DNA of 64,000 bases from positions 1 to 64,000 of the forward strand of contig JAAEAF010002552.1 in the NCBI GenBank assembly GCA_011037195.1. The letters are read 5' to 3'. Under the pieces are notes generated by a model, which had not been told where the DNA came from, did no database searches, and saw only the letters and a program-made list of their open reading frames with translations. The position numbers and the translations under genes are program-made. Positions within the stretch are counted from its first letter, which is position 1; each line of letters begins with the position of its first letter. Below are positions 35,765 through 46,545 of the stretch, piece by piece. Source of the DNA: Triatoma infestans. Taxonomy: Eukaryota > Arthropoda > Insecta > Hemiptera > Reduviidae.

Positions 35765-35985
35765 ACTATAGAGGCATACCTTTTCTGGGAACATTCGCCA
35801 TACCTATAAATCCCAAAGCTTCAAAACTAGTCAAAAAGATCTCTTGGGAGAGTACCAGTGTGGTTTCAGAGAGAACACATCTAAAAATCGACCACAATTT
35901 TTTCTCTTAGGCAAATGCTTGAAAAGACTTACGAATTTAACGTCGATCTATAACTATCTTGTCATGGACTAATAAAAAAAAGTAA
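35765..35985 (+). mobile_element. LINE reverse transcriptase fragment, decayed
   Basis: ENYRGI and GEYQCGFRENTSK are reverse transcriptase motif pieces (NYRGI, EYQxGFR-NRST), in mixed frames. It is short and separated from the preceding C-terminal piece, so probably an independent insertion. Confidence 0.6.
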
Positions 35986-36999
35986 AAACACCAATTAATT
36001 AGAGACTTTATATGCAAATATGTGAATATTAAGTACGTAACTATTTTGAATAATTATTCTATTTGTATAGTAATTTATATTTGATAGAATAATGCATGTT
36101 TAAATGGAAATACAGCTAAGAATGACAACTATAATAGTGATTATAGAAATAGCCAATAGTTAGAGAAATGTAATGATAGTGACGATGATAGTATTGTTAG
36201 TGTAATGGTTGCCATGTAATCTGTGGTGACGTGACAGCCCATTACCATAACATGAGCATATATCTGGAGTGCACTTATCATAGTGTATCCCTTGTCTATC
36301 TCACATCGCCAAAGTACAATTCTATACAGTATTCCAATAATATTACTATTTATTGTATGGCACCACGACTGGGATGGCCACTTAACATTTCTCCGCATAG
36401 AGTAAGAGAATACTAAATACCATCTTGCGTGTATATTCTCCTATTCATTCTATTATCACTTTAAATTCCCCTTCTTCGGCACTCCTCTTTTATTCATTAT
36501 TCACGCAATATCAACATCCCCTCTATTTTATTAATATCAAATTATCTTCTACTTTTTTTTTGGAGAACAATTTCTTTCTTTCAGTTACATATATAAATAT
36601 ATAACTTTTCCTATTTACAATAATGGGTTTCTTTAGAATATTGGTGTAATTTTTGAAAAGAGAACATTCAACGATACAAAAGGCTTTTGTATGAAGATTA
36701 TTAAACTTTTGCATGTTTGTATTGATTACTGTCTAATGAAAAGTTATAAATAAAGAAGTGACAGATAAAATCCTACTCTAAATTTATTAGAGAAAGTAAC
36801 ACTATGATTATAAAGCAGATGTGACCGAATATGCAAAATGCCTGAATATAGACTTGCGAGAGTAAGACGATTTGGGCCTAATATCAAGAAAATTCGGCAA
36901 TCTCTACGAGAGGATAAGTTTGAAAATGTGGAGTAAACGTAAGGCAAGTGATTGGTATCCACTATTTTAAAGATACTCTGAAAGCCAATAAATTTATCT
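35986..36999. other. Intronic DNA, nothing recognised
   Basis: Mostly AT-rich; 36170-36420 is less so and repeat-free. No gene was recognised. Confidence 0.45.
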
Positions 37000-37622
37000 G
37001 TGATAAGCAAGGTATTTCTGTCTGGTTCTGAATGGAATAATGCCCTTCAATTTAATAATAATTGTGCTCCACTGCGTGGTGTACCTGGGAGTTGGAGGCC
37101 AAGTTACAGGAGATTTGGGCCCCTCTGTCGCAAATGCGGTAGAGGGGCCACGTGCTGGGTAGTTGCCCTAACAATATGTTCCTTGTTTCGCGCCGCCATC
37201 ACAACATTAAGCACAGGATAATGGAGCTATAAGTGCCTTGAGGAGGTTTATGCCATAAATGAAGAGGGCTCCACAAAGTATACCGACATCATTGCCTTTC
37301 AAATGAATTATAAAGTAGCCTAGATCTTAAATCCCACCATTCGGCATGAAAGTAATGATATGGACCCTGCTGATAATGTACACCAGGACAAGGAAAATAT
37401 TTATAAGAAATGTATTGGTTTCTATAAAGAACAGTTTCTCGAGAAGTACGGTGAAAGGGAATTTCATATGTGTGGTCTATAGTTTGGGTCAAGAGGTACG
37501 ATTCCAACTCTTACCCGTAAGTTCTTTGACGAGGTCGGAATAGACCTATCACATCTAACTACTCTGTCAGAATTGATGCTAATGGATTCTCTCTGGAGAT
37601 TTTAAACTCTTATATCTATGAA
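37000..37622 (+). mobile_element. R2-like (restriction-endonuclease type) LINE, C-terminal fragment
   Basis: WNNALQFNNNCAPLRGVPGS, then LCRKCG. After a frameshift, GHVLGSCPNN and SRRHHNIKHRIME follow, forming a CCHC zinc-finger (C-x2-C, then H and C) before the endonuclease. In the next frame come KYTDIIAFQMNYKVA, LNPTIRHESND (PD-(D/E)-type nuclease core with D then a downstream acid), YKEQFLEKYG and LWFGSRGTIPTL, ending at TAA 37603-37605. This is the order of R2/NeSL-type LINEs, whose nuclease is downstream of the reverse transcriptase. Two in-frame stops (about 37321 and 37480) and a frameshift show decay. The upstream part is missing. Confidence 0.75.
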
Positions 37623-37964
37623 CGGTAGACTTTGGCTAGAATTATTATACTTAACGATTCATTTGTGGCATTTGAAGATAATTTTTTGAATCTGTACTGA
37701 CCAGTTTGACAGTTTAAAAAAAATATTTTATTTTATTTTATATGTTAATATGTTTATTATTTTAATGATATATCCTCCGCTGACTGATCAGAAAGCTGTG
37801 TATTCGCACCGCAATGTAGTTGAATTGTTTAGATTCATGAACCCAGCCCAACTTAACATTAAGCGAATAAGGCTTAAAAAAATTTGTTTTAGAACGCGCT
37901 TATCTGTTTATAATTATTATAAGGAGAATATCTGTGGGACTTTTTTTTTCAATTCTTATTGGTG
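37623..37964. other. AT-rich intronic DNA
   Basis: Nothing recognised. Confidence 0.4.
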
Positions 37965-38100
37965 CAGAATATTACGATCGTGCCAGATTTTCGAAATTTA
38001 ATTATGTCCAGAAATACATGTTTTGGATCTTCTGTTAATTTTGTAGCGACGGTGCTATGATGTTTTGTGTGTGTGTGTGTATGTGTATTGTGTGTGCAAC
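37965..38100 (-). repeat. Family C modular repeat, copy 5, minus strand
   Basis: TTACGATCGTGCCAGATTTT, CCAGAAATACATGTTTTGG and a GT microsatellite are the reverse complement of the family's 3' end (AAAATTTGACACGATTACAA and TGTATTTCCGG). It is only the terminal part. Confidence 0.72.
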
Positions 38101-38119
38101 TTCAGGTATCTGAGTCTAG

Positions 38120-38450
38120 ATTCTCGTAAATCTGTTGTGAAAATTGTCAAGTCATTAATGAGAAAATCAAAATTTGAAGGCTCAGATTTTTGGTTAGGCC
38201 TGTTGGAATGGTGGAATACGCCAGGAACATGAATAAACTCGAGTCGAACCCAGAAATTATTTTCCAGAAAAACCAGAACAATATGATTGGCAGGAAATAT
38301 GAAATATAACCTAGAGAAAAAGTGAGAGAGACAATTTTTGGAAGAAAAAAAAATGAAGAAACGGTACGACGAACGAAACAAAGATTTATCTCAATTAGAG
38401 TTTGGAGAAGGAGTGAAAATTAAGCTGCTGCTCAAGTCATTTAGGGCTGA
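38120..38450 (+). mobile_element. Gypsy-type LTR retrotransposon, integrase C-terminal remnant
   Basis: KSLMRKSKFEGSDFWLGLLE then WWNTPRNMNKLESNPE are characteristic of the integrase end (LLEWRNTP...SP) of gypsy pol. KKMKKRYDERNKDLSQLEFG and EGVKI follow in a neighbouring frame. Stops and shifts. No LTR is recognised next to it. Confidence 0.7.
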
Positions 38451-38562
38451 CATTTAGACAGCGTGACGGGACAGCTGAGCTCGACATCTTTGTCGGGTGT
38501 ACGTGAGTGGAACAAGTACAGAAGGAATAAAGAGATTGTAAAATTTCTTTGGCACAGTCAAA

Positions 38563-38669
38563 AAAATAAACATCACACTTTATTATACTTGTTGAGACTT
38601 GCAAAAACCGGATAAAACCTGCAATCTATCTATTACTAAAAAAATTATGTTTTTTTTTTTCTATCATCC

Positions 38670-38700
<31 letters not shown>

Positions 38701-38942
38701 ATTTAAGGCGCGTCAACATCTATGGTCATTGGCGCCCGGAGCTTTCTCAGTGCACGACCGGCCTCCGGACAGTGTTCTCTAAGTTACAGACAACACTGTC
38801 CATCACCGGACAGTGAGCTGTTATTATTATTATTATTAATATGATCTTGATTCAACAGTTTCGGCGCTCATCATGAGTTTCATCTTCTGACAAGCCAGCG
38901 GATCTAGAATTTTTTAACTAATCCAACAGCCAGTTGAACACA
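38563..38942. repeat. Repeat X, copy 2, interrupted by a SINE
   Basis: 38563-38657 and 38823-38942 match copy 1 at 33.7-34.8 kb, but without the mariner: CACACTTTATTATACTTGTT is continuous across the TA at 38586-38587. A type B SINE fills 38658-38822 and a type A SINE abuts the right end. Confidence 0.87.
38658..38822 (-). mobile_element. SINE, tail type B, head missing
   Basis: A long T tract, then AATTTAAGGCGCGTCAACAT and CTATGGTCATTGGCGCC (minus-strand tail), then GGCCTCCGGACAGTGTTCTC and TCACCGGACAGTGAGCTG. It stops before the tRNA-like head, so it is 5'-truncated in its own orientation. Confidence 0.85.
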
Positions 38943-38943
38943 T

Positions 38944-39101
38944 TGTAGATTGTTGGGGGGATTATTGCACTGCGACCTGAAAGATCTATTGTGCCCACCG
39001 GAGCCTTCTCCGTGCACTGCCGGCCTCCAAGCAGTGTTCTCTAACTACAGACAACACTGCCCAACACCGGAGCTGTAGAGACTCCTAGAAAGAGAAAATC
39101 T
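38944..39101 (-). mobile_element. SINE, tail type A, head missing
   Basis: TGTAGATTGTTGGGGGGATT (tail) through GGAGCCTTCTCCGTGCACTG and CCTAGAAAGAGAAAATCT, minus strand. It is truncated before the tRNA-like head. Confidence 0.85.
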
Positions 39102-39544
39102 ATCCCCCGGAGAAAAATAAATCTCTATCGAATTGTTCCAACAGTATGGACAAAAATAAGTCGCTCCTGTTTTAAACAAACGAGATCTGGAAGGAAGTAT
39201 TGACGCAAGGGAATTATTGACTTTGAAACAAAGGAACTTCACGCAAAAGGGAAAACCTGTTTCAGATGATATTAAATTAAAGCTTTGGTAGGAGGTTTAT
39301 GCTCTCCTCAAAAATGTTAGTTTATTAAGTTTAAATTTTTCCAATGTTTTAAACTAAAAGACAAATAAACAATTAGTAAAACTTATAAGTTTGAAGAAAA
39401 TTTATCAAAATTATTATTGTGTTAATTCAGTCAGAGAAAATGGTTTGAATATTTCATACCAGATTTCTCCAAACCAGATTATATTCTCTTACTTTTAGTA
39501 AGAGAAAGTGTTGTAATTGAGGCAAATTTTCGATATTTTCTTCA
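39102..39544. other. Intronic DNA, with a fragment resembling the family C end
   Basis: TCTCTTACTTTTAGTAAGAG near 39485-39504 followed by AAATTTTCGATATTTTC looks like a family C terminus on the minus strand. The rest is unassigned. Confidence 0.45.
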
Positions 39545-40208
39545 ATCATTTTTTGCTTTCTTTTTCAACAATGGAATGAAAATTCGTTTTCTCTTTATAA
39601 CTCGCATTAATTTTATAAAACCATAAACAATATATTACAAATATCAGAGACACTTTCCGTTCGCCCATCATCAGGATGTTTTTGTCAAACAGTCAAACAT
39701 GTTAAACACGCGCAGGAACTTATTTATTTTATAAAAAAATTTTATATCACAATATGTTAATTTATAAAATACCTACGAAGGAAAAATTAGTAAAAAAAAA
39801 AAAAAAAATCTAAAATGATTTTTTTTCAAAGAAATAATTAGCTATAAATAATTAACCAATCACAGTGTAGATGAGAAAGTGACAAAAGTGGGCGTGGTCA
39901 AAATGATAATTCTAAATTTCTTATTGGCTTAACATAAACCCACATTTCACACCTTCACTTCTACAATGTGATTGGTTAATTATTTCTTTGAAAAACTTAT
40001 TAGTTTGAATTTTTGTTTATTAATTTTCCCTCCGTAGATATTTTATAAATTACAAATTTTGCATAAAATTTTTTTATTTAAAAAATGCAAAAAATTAAGT
40101 TATTTCTAGCAAACTTATATTACTGTTTTATATAATTAATATGAGCTATAAAGAAAAAAAAAAAACAGAATTTTTATTCCATTATTGAAGAGAAAGCAAA
40201 AGAGAATT
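39545..40208. mobile_element. Foldback element D, about 300-bp arms
   Basis: The left arm text TTTTGCTTTCTTTTTCAACA and GGAATGAAAATTCGTTTTCT is mirrored by the right arm (CCATTATTGAAGAGAAAGCA). Inner matches include ATACCTACGAAGGAAAA versus TTTTCCCTCCGTAGATAT, and ACCAATCACAGTGTAGA versus CTACAATGTGATTGGT. The left arm is interrupted at 39645-39712 by a piece of MITE family A. No coding capacity. Confidence 0.78.
39645..39712. mobile_element. Foldback MITE, family A fragment (copy 7)
   Basis: ATCAGAGACACTTTCCG and TTCGCCCATCATCAGGATGT then TTTGTCAAACAGTCAAAC are family A left-arm blocks with an internal deletion. It lies within the left arm of foldback D. Confidence 0.75.
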
Positions 40209-40419
40209 AGGGAGAAATGCTAGATCCAGGGAAGTCGGCCACTTTGTATTTGGCCGTTTATACTAATGGATCAAAATTAAATTGATGTTAAATACAATTT
40301 GGACAAAATTTTCCTAAATGAATTCATAATATTCAGTTAAAAAAACTTTCCATAGTCCTAGAGTTTTTAGCTATTTATTATACTGTCCTTAAGTTTATGT
40401 ATGTGCGCAGTCCACAAAG
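40209..40419. other. Short intronic spacer
   Basis: Nothing recognised. Confidence 0.35.
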
Positions 40420-40811
40420 TATTGAAAGAGTTTAATGGAATTCGTCGGTGTTTTTATGAAGAAAGTCGCAAAAACTTGATAAACTGTTCAGTACAAAAAA
40501 AGCACTTCAGGTTTACTGATTTTCTTGAAACATAATCCTATGAAAAGCCCCTCTTAAATGAGTTAACCCAGAAAAATATTACAAATAAAAGTTGTAGCTC
40601 TATATCGTACAATGTGTAGTTCACATAGTTACTCCTAGTTTAAAGAAAATCGTTGGAGGCCATTTTAGTGAAAATAGCAGAAAAATACGTTTCAGTAAAA
40701 AAACGCAATTTAGGTTATCCGATTTTCTTCAAACTAGGAATTTTAACGTAACATTTAATTCTAATTATTATTATTATTTAGGTGGTGTATTATTATTATT
40801 ATTATTATATA

Positions 40812-42118
40812 CGAGGTGTGTAAATTAAGTAATGAGACTGATTTTCTAGTGTTCGATCTGACAACACTGGAGACGCGGCGCATGCGTGGTAGGGCAAGTA
40901 AACATCTGATACACGTCCAGTGCAAATTTGAAAATGCTAGAGTTGTTGCACTGTCCGTAGTGACTTTTTTGTGAGCAAGGTTTTTTCAGTGCGTTTTAAA
41001 AATGAGTGACATCAATTACGAGCAACGTTGTGCTATCAGGTTTTGCTTCAGACTTGGGCACAGTGCAACGGAAACGTTTGAAAAACTGTGCCAGGCCTAT
41101 GGAGACAATGTTTTGTCGAGAGCACAGGTTTTTAGGTGGTTTAAGTCGTTTGCAGAAGGAAGGGAATCAATTGAAGACGAGCCTCGCAGCGGAAGGCCTT
41201 CATCTTCAAGAACCGACGAAAATGTTGGCAGAATCCGCGATCTCGTGCGTTCAGATCGTCGTTTGACAGTCCGAATGATCGGCGAAGAATTGAATTTGAC
41301 TCACACAACCGTTCATCAAATTTTGACTAATGAATTGGGGATGAGAAAAATTTGTGCAAAAATGGTTCCGAAAAATCTTTCACAAGAGCAAAAAGACATC
41401 AGAAAGGAAAGGAGCCTTGACTTTTTGGGAGCAATTGAAAACGATCCCAATTTTTTGGAACGTGTTATTACAGGAGACGAGTCTTGGGTGTTTGAGTATG
41501 ACCCAGAAACTAAGCGTCAGAGCATGCAGTGGCACACTTCAACCTCTCCAAGGCCAAAAAAAGCAAGAATGAGCAAGTCAAAAATCAAATGCATGCTGAT
41601 TTGCTTTTTTGATAGCCAAGGAATCGTTCACAAAGAATTTGTGCCTCAATGCCAAATGGTAAACCAACATTTTTACCGAGAAGTTCTTGAAAGACTTCGA
41701 AAAAGAGTCATGCGTGTGAGACCAAACATCAAAAACAAGTGGGTGTTGCATCACGACAATGCTCCGTGTCACACCGCGATTTCTATTAATGAGTATTTGG
41801 CCAGTAATAACATTCCTGTGGCTCCTCAGCCTCCTTATTCACCCGACTTGAGTCCATGTGACTTTTTTTGTTCCCCAAATTGAAAAATCACCTCAAGGGA
41901 CGTCATTTTGGAACATTGGAGAATATTCAAACAGCCGTAACCGACCAACTGAAGTCTATTCCAGTATCCGAGTTCCAGCACTGCTATGACGAATGGAAGA
42001 ATCGTCTTCAGCGTTGTGTGGCTTCCCAAGGTAGTTACTTTGCAGGGGACAATGTTGAATTGTAATTTTATTTGAATAAAAAAAAGATAAAAAAATTCAG
42101 TTTAATTTACACACCTCG
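40812..42118 (+). mobile_element. Mariner transposon, 1307 bp, nearly intact
   Basis: Flanked by TA at 40810-40811 and 42119-42120. The first 17 bases (CGAGGTGTGTAAATTAA) are repeated inverted at the right end. It has one transposase gene with a single frameshift. Length, ends, TA target and the D,D34D spacing are all typical of an active-type mariner. It is inserted inside a family C repeat. It is the youngest-looking DNA transposon in the window. Confidence 0.95.
41002..42065 (+). pseudogene. Mariner transposase, one frameshift
   Basis: Cuts and pastes the mariner element by binding its inverted repeats in the nucleus. The first frame (41002-41883) has the N-terminal helix-turn-helix region: NYEQRCAIRFCFRLGHSATE, and a second helical block at LTVRMIGEELNLTHTTVHQI. 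KNLSQEQK.., GDESWVFEYDPE with the first catalytic Asp, HHDNAPCH with the second, and YSPDLSPCDFF with the third follow. There are 34 residues between the second and third Asp, the mariner D34D spacing. At 41862-41868 a run of seven T breaks the frame. The expected continuation FPKLKNHLKGRHFGTLENIQ is in the next frame and runs to the stop at 42063-42065. All catalytic residues are present. One missing T in a homopolymer could be a real mutation or a sequencing error. The total length of about 350 residues fits the family. Confidence 0.93.
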
Positions 42119-42610
42119 TAAGTGTGTAATGAACTGAAATAGCTCCTTAAAAGTAAATCTAACCCCCTCTCCTGTCCCCTAGAAGTGCCCTAGAAATGAA
42201 TGTTTCCCGGAGAAATATTTCAAATAAAAGTTGTAGATACTTGCATGGGTATAGATAGTTGATATTCCAAGTTTAAAGAAAATCGTTAGAGTCATTTTTG
42301 AGAAAATGTGAAAGAAGTGAAAAAAAAACAATTCAGCAAAGTTGGTATTTCCGGTTGAGTAATTTTAACACATAACGTACTGACCGATCCCATAGTGATA
42401 CCTAAGTGGAATATCAAGTTTAAACTTTCTACGATTTTTCATTTTTGAGCTATGCTGTTCACAACATTTGAACACACACACAGACGACTTTCTAATCCAT
42501 ATTTTTGGACTCAAGGGATCTCAAAACGTGTATTTCCGGTGATAATTCTTTATCGAAAATTTTGGCACGATTACAATACTTCCTCATACTAGGAGTAAGA
42601 GAAAGTAAAA

Positions 42611-44077
42611 ATGACAGTATTGCTATTTTTATTTATATTGCTGCAAGCAGCTACCTACCTAGTTTGGCCAAAATGTCCATAGTCTTGTTTCTTGCCCGGT
42701 TGGAACGGCTATAGAAATTCATTGGTATACCACCTGTCAACCTTTGCATAGAAAGTTTCCCACCGAATATTGTGTTCTCTGTCTATCCTCTCATTTAAGC
42801 TTGCCGTAAGTGCATTATCGCATCGCAGGGATTTCCACAGGAAAACAATATTTAGTTATATGAAAAGCAGATATGATTCAAGAATTTAAATAAGTATTTA
42901 TTATCTTTGAAAACTTTGTTTTATTTAATTAAATATTTTTTACTCTAAGAGGAAAAAATCAAATAAATCTTGTTTTATTGACAGCATTATATTTAATGGA
43001 CAATTATGCAACTAAATATGATTCTTTAATCTAGCAAATTCACTATTTATTTTTACTCTGAGTAAAAGCCGTGAAGAAAATTATTAAATCCTTATAAAGT
43101 GCTTATTGCTATTTTCTTCTTCGACCATCTGTGACTTAAAAGATAAATTTTATTTTTCTAAATATTAGCTAAAAAAAAGAAAGGTTATATCAATAATATG
43201 GAAAGCTTTTGAAGTATATATATATTGTACTTCACATTTTTAATTGAAGGTAATTTTATAAGTGTCACATATTTACTTCTACATGATTTATGACTTTTTA
43301 TTAAATTCTTCACTTATTTTTATTAGCAAGGATTAAGATATCAAACCTTTTTTTTTTTTTTTTAATTTATTTACTTATTATGCATAGATTGACTTAAAAT
43401 ATTGAAACACTTGAAATGTTTACTTGTACTAAATCAGAGTTTCAATGTAACTTTGTAACAATGCAATTTTTTAAATTAATCACATTTAGAGAACATCAAA
43501 TATTTATAATTTTGTGTCACTCATTTTCCTATAAAGGGCAACTTATGAAAAAGTATTTTATTAATTATAAATCCGATTAAAGGAATTACTTTACAACAAT
43601 TTACCTATAAAAAGAAATCGATGTGTTGTTGAAAATTTGGAGTCTAAAGAAATTCAGTTGATTGAAAATGTTAATTTACTGAATATTTTTTTTTTTTTGT
43701 TTGAGTTTCCCGAAATATTCTCGATAATGACTTCAACGGATTTCCATAAATTTGGTATACTAAAATTACAGGTATAAAGACTTACCATTTTGCTCTGAAA
43801 CTTTTATTCGAAGAAAATATAATTTATTTCAGAGTTTTTTTGTTCTACGTCATGACTTCGGATATCCAAGGGGTACATGAGAACAATCATGGATGCGTTC
43901 AACTTCACCCCACATATTTCAGAGTAGTACCTACTGAAGAATCACTTATCGTTCAAAAGTCCTTTTATTAGATTAGATAGAAATACGAGATAGATAGAAA
44001 AGTACTTTATTTAACAAATGTATTTAAAGAGAATTAATATTTTAAAGTAAGTACAAAAGCTGACAATAGCAATGCCG
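42611..44077. other. Intronic DNA, nothing firm
   Basis: AT-rich. 43718-43915 has text shared with 59.4 kb (GATATCCAAGGGG and GAGAACAATC). A run of T lies near 43349-43364. No gene was recognised. Confidence 0.45.
43718..43920. repeat. Dispersed repeat shared with 59.40 kb
   Basis: GGATATCCAAGGGG then GAGAACAATC and CAACTTCACCCC near 43860-43915 recur at about 59408-59465 as GGATATCCAAGGGGCACGTG and so on. The family is unnamed; it is possibly an extension of family C. Confidence 0.6.
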
Positions 44078-44372
44078 TCTCAGAGACATTTTCCATGATA
44101 GCCGGCTTCATTTTGTGGTCATCGACCGGTTTCGGGCGTTCGCCCATCCTCAGGATCAGGTTTTAGTTGAACAATGTAATAACATAGACTTGAACAGAGC
44201 AAATACAGTTGATACACTCCTATCAACTGTATTTGCTCTGTGCAAGTCTATGTTCTTACAATGTTAACAAAAACATCCCATTCGAAACCGGTCGATGACC
44301 ACAAAATGAAGCAGGCTAACACGGAAAATGTCTCTGATGCTTTAGAGCTTTGCGGAACCAACCACCACAACA
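44078..44372. mobile_element. Foldback MITE, family A copy 8
   Basis: Ends CTCAGAGACATTTTCCATG and TTGCGGAACCAACCACCACA. The mirrored centre is GCAAATACAGTTGATACACT, then CCTATCAACTGTATTTGCTC. Confidence 0.88.
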
Positions 44373-44719
44373 AATGCCGTCTTTCTGTACTGTACTCTAC
44401 TGTCTGTAGAGTACTGTACTGTAAATCATCATTTAATATTTCGGACAGACCTTAATATATAATAATAATAAAAATAATAATAATACACCAAATAGAAATC
44501 CAAAAGAAAGAAACTGAAAAATTTTTTTAAATTAAATAAACCTTCATATTAAATAAATAATCTATTAAACTTTCTAATTAAACAAAAAAAATTACACTTG
44601 AACAAGAAGAACCAATAAAAAATCTTATCAAATAAAAAATAATAAAATAGCAATTACAAGTAAAAAGAAAATGTCTACTACTACATATCAAAAATTAAAA
44701 TTGTCTCCCAAAAATCTCC
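44373..44719. other. AT-rich spacer with ATA microsatellite
   Basis: A (TAA)n-like run near 44458-44485. Nothing else was seen. Confidence 0.5.
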
Positions 44720-45370
44720 GATAGATGGAGCCCTTTCTTAATATACCAACCCGGCACAACCACGTTCGGCTATTATGGGTGCCGGGGCATAAGGGGATCA
44801 TAGGAAACGAAATAGTCGACTCGCCAGGGTGGAAGCGAATACTCCCTTCTATGGGCCGGAACCTGCTCTAGGGGTAGCCAAAAGTATGGCGAGGGCGGCT
44901 CTGAGAGAATGGACTCGGAGGGAGCATAACCGATACTGGAGGCTAAGTACTGGGACAAAACACGGCAAAATGGTTATGCCAAAGCTGTGTAGAGGAAGGA
45001 CCAGATACATCCTGGGTCTAAGCATGTATCAGATTTCTCTGATAAGGGGCCTGTTTACTGGGCATGGCAGGTTCAAAAAACATCTGCACAAGGTAGGTTT
45101 GGTGGATGTAGAGCCCTTGTGCAGATTGCGTCAGGAGAAGGAGGAGACGGCCTCTCACCTGTTGTTTGATTGCGTTGCAATCGGCAGACTGCGGTACGAG
45201 ATCTTCGGCACTTGACCGAGGGAAATCGTACTCCAGGAAGGGGGGGGGTGTTGGTCTCATGAAGAGGGGGCTTCCACTACTAGTTTGGGGGCACAATAAG
45301 CCATGGGGCTGCAGTGACTGGGTTTTAGTACTCCGCTGCATCATTCTAATTCTAATTCGCGTCGTTTAAA
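44720..45370 (+). mobile_element. R1/I-group LINE, RNase H end and C-terminal zinc region
   Basis: NHVRLLWVPGHKGIIGNEIV (44758-44820) is the last motif of an RNase H domain. After a frameshift at about 44820 the frame 44829-45215 reads RVEANTPFYGPEPALGVAKS, ISLIRGLFTGHGRFKKHLHK and LCRLRQEKEETASHLLFDC, a C-terminal zinc-binding motif. Such ends occur in R1/I-group LINEs. Frame breaks show that it is dead. Confidence 0.82.
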
Positions 45371-45485
45371 TGTATAAGAAGTCCTTTTATTTATAGATTA
45401 ATAATGTAGGTTCTCCCATCTATATACTATTGAAGCCAATAAATCTTTAGTATAAATTTCAAAAGTGAGAGCATCTGTATTATAA

Positions 45486-45775
45486 TTTTCCGTGATAGCC
45501 TGCTTCTTTTTGTGGTCATCGACCGGTTTCGGGCGTTCGTCCATCATCAGGATATTTTCGGTCAAACACTGTGATAACATAGATTTGCACAGAGCAAATT
45601 TAGTTGATATATTCTTGAATTTGCTCTGTGCGAGTCTGTGTTATCACACTGACAAAAAAAAACATCCTGAAAATGGGCGAACGCCCGAAATCGGTCGATG
45701 ACCACAAATAGAACCACGCTATCACGGAAAATATATCTGATGCTTTCCAGCTCTGCAGTACCAACCATAACAAGA
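45486..45775. mobile_element. Foldback MITE, family A copy 9
   Basis: TTTTCCGTGATAGCCTGCTT to CTCTGCAGTACCAACCATAA. The arms mirror around GCAAATTTAGTTGATATATT and TTGAATTTGCTCTGTG. Confidence 0.88.
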
Positions 45776-46134
45776 ATTATGTAATTTTATAACTATTAAA
45801 TTCATTAAGAGAATTTGGAAGGGCGTTCTGTGGGATCTGTGATGTTAAATTAGAAATGTTAAAAATGTTTTGGCGCTATCTTTTGGTTATAATGTTAATA
45901 CATTCCATTTCTACCTGCCATCAATATATATCCCACCATCTTTGTACTTATATTAGGGCAAGTGAGTAAAAATGTGGAATTTTATAGAAAAAATTTATTA
46001 TAGCATTAATTATTATTATTATATAATTAAAAGATAATGTCCGTTGAGTGCTTCTCACTTTTTTTTTTGTTAAATACATGATGTATAAAATCCTCTCTGC
46101 TGAAGTTTTTCTCAACCAAATATTTCTATTAATT
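45776..46134. other. Intronic DNA, nothing recognised
   Basis: AT-rich, no supported feature. Confidence 0.4.
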
Positions 46135-46545
46135 TCAGCTTCCAATTGGATCATCCCGGATATCCTCTTCTCTCAGTCTGTAACCGTGGAGGCCATGGAG
46201 GCCATCTATCCACTTTTCCCTGGGTCGGCCCCTTCTTATTCTTCCCTCGGCTTCTAGGATCTCTTTAGCGATTCTTCCGTCTTCCATTCTTTTTATATGG
46301 CCTTACCATCCAAGTCTCTTTTCCTTCACCTTCTGCAGCACATTTTTTGAAACGTTCATTTTCTTTCTTACTTCTTCGTTTCTTACTCTTTCAAGTCTTG
46401 ATATTCATGGTGCCCTTCTCCAGAATCCATATCGATTATTAGAAGCTTCTTCCTTAAAGCCTTATTCAAGGTCTAAGGCTCAGCGGCATACAATAGTAGT
46501 ATACTTTGTACCAGGCTACTATATATTATATTTTCGGTACTATTT
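46135..46545 (-). mobile_element. RTE-like LINE, C-terminal fragment, minus strand
   Basis: Minus strand: WRRAPWISRLERVRNEEVRK, VLQKVKEKRLGW then GHIKRMEDGRIAKEILEAEG and RIRRGRPREKWIDGLHGL. This is the RTE-type C-terminal signature (RL-W-GH--RM, GRP--KW-D). A single stop lies inside the W-GH motif. Its tail is near 46135. Confidence 0.82.

Larger units (their letters stand above)
40420..42610 (+). repeat. Family C modular repeat, copy 6, split by mariner
   Basis: 40420-40809 has the upstream modules (GGAATTCGTCGGTGTTTTTA, GTTTACTGATTTTCTTGAAA, AAATCGTTGGAGGCC). 42121-42610 has the downstream ones (GTAATGAACTGAAATAGCTC, ATTTCCGGTTGAGTAATTTT, ACTAGGAGTAAGAGAAAGTA). Joined at the TA, they give a family C copy comparable to the one at 24.5 kb. 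Confidence 0.85.
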
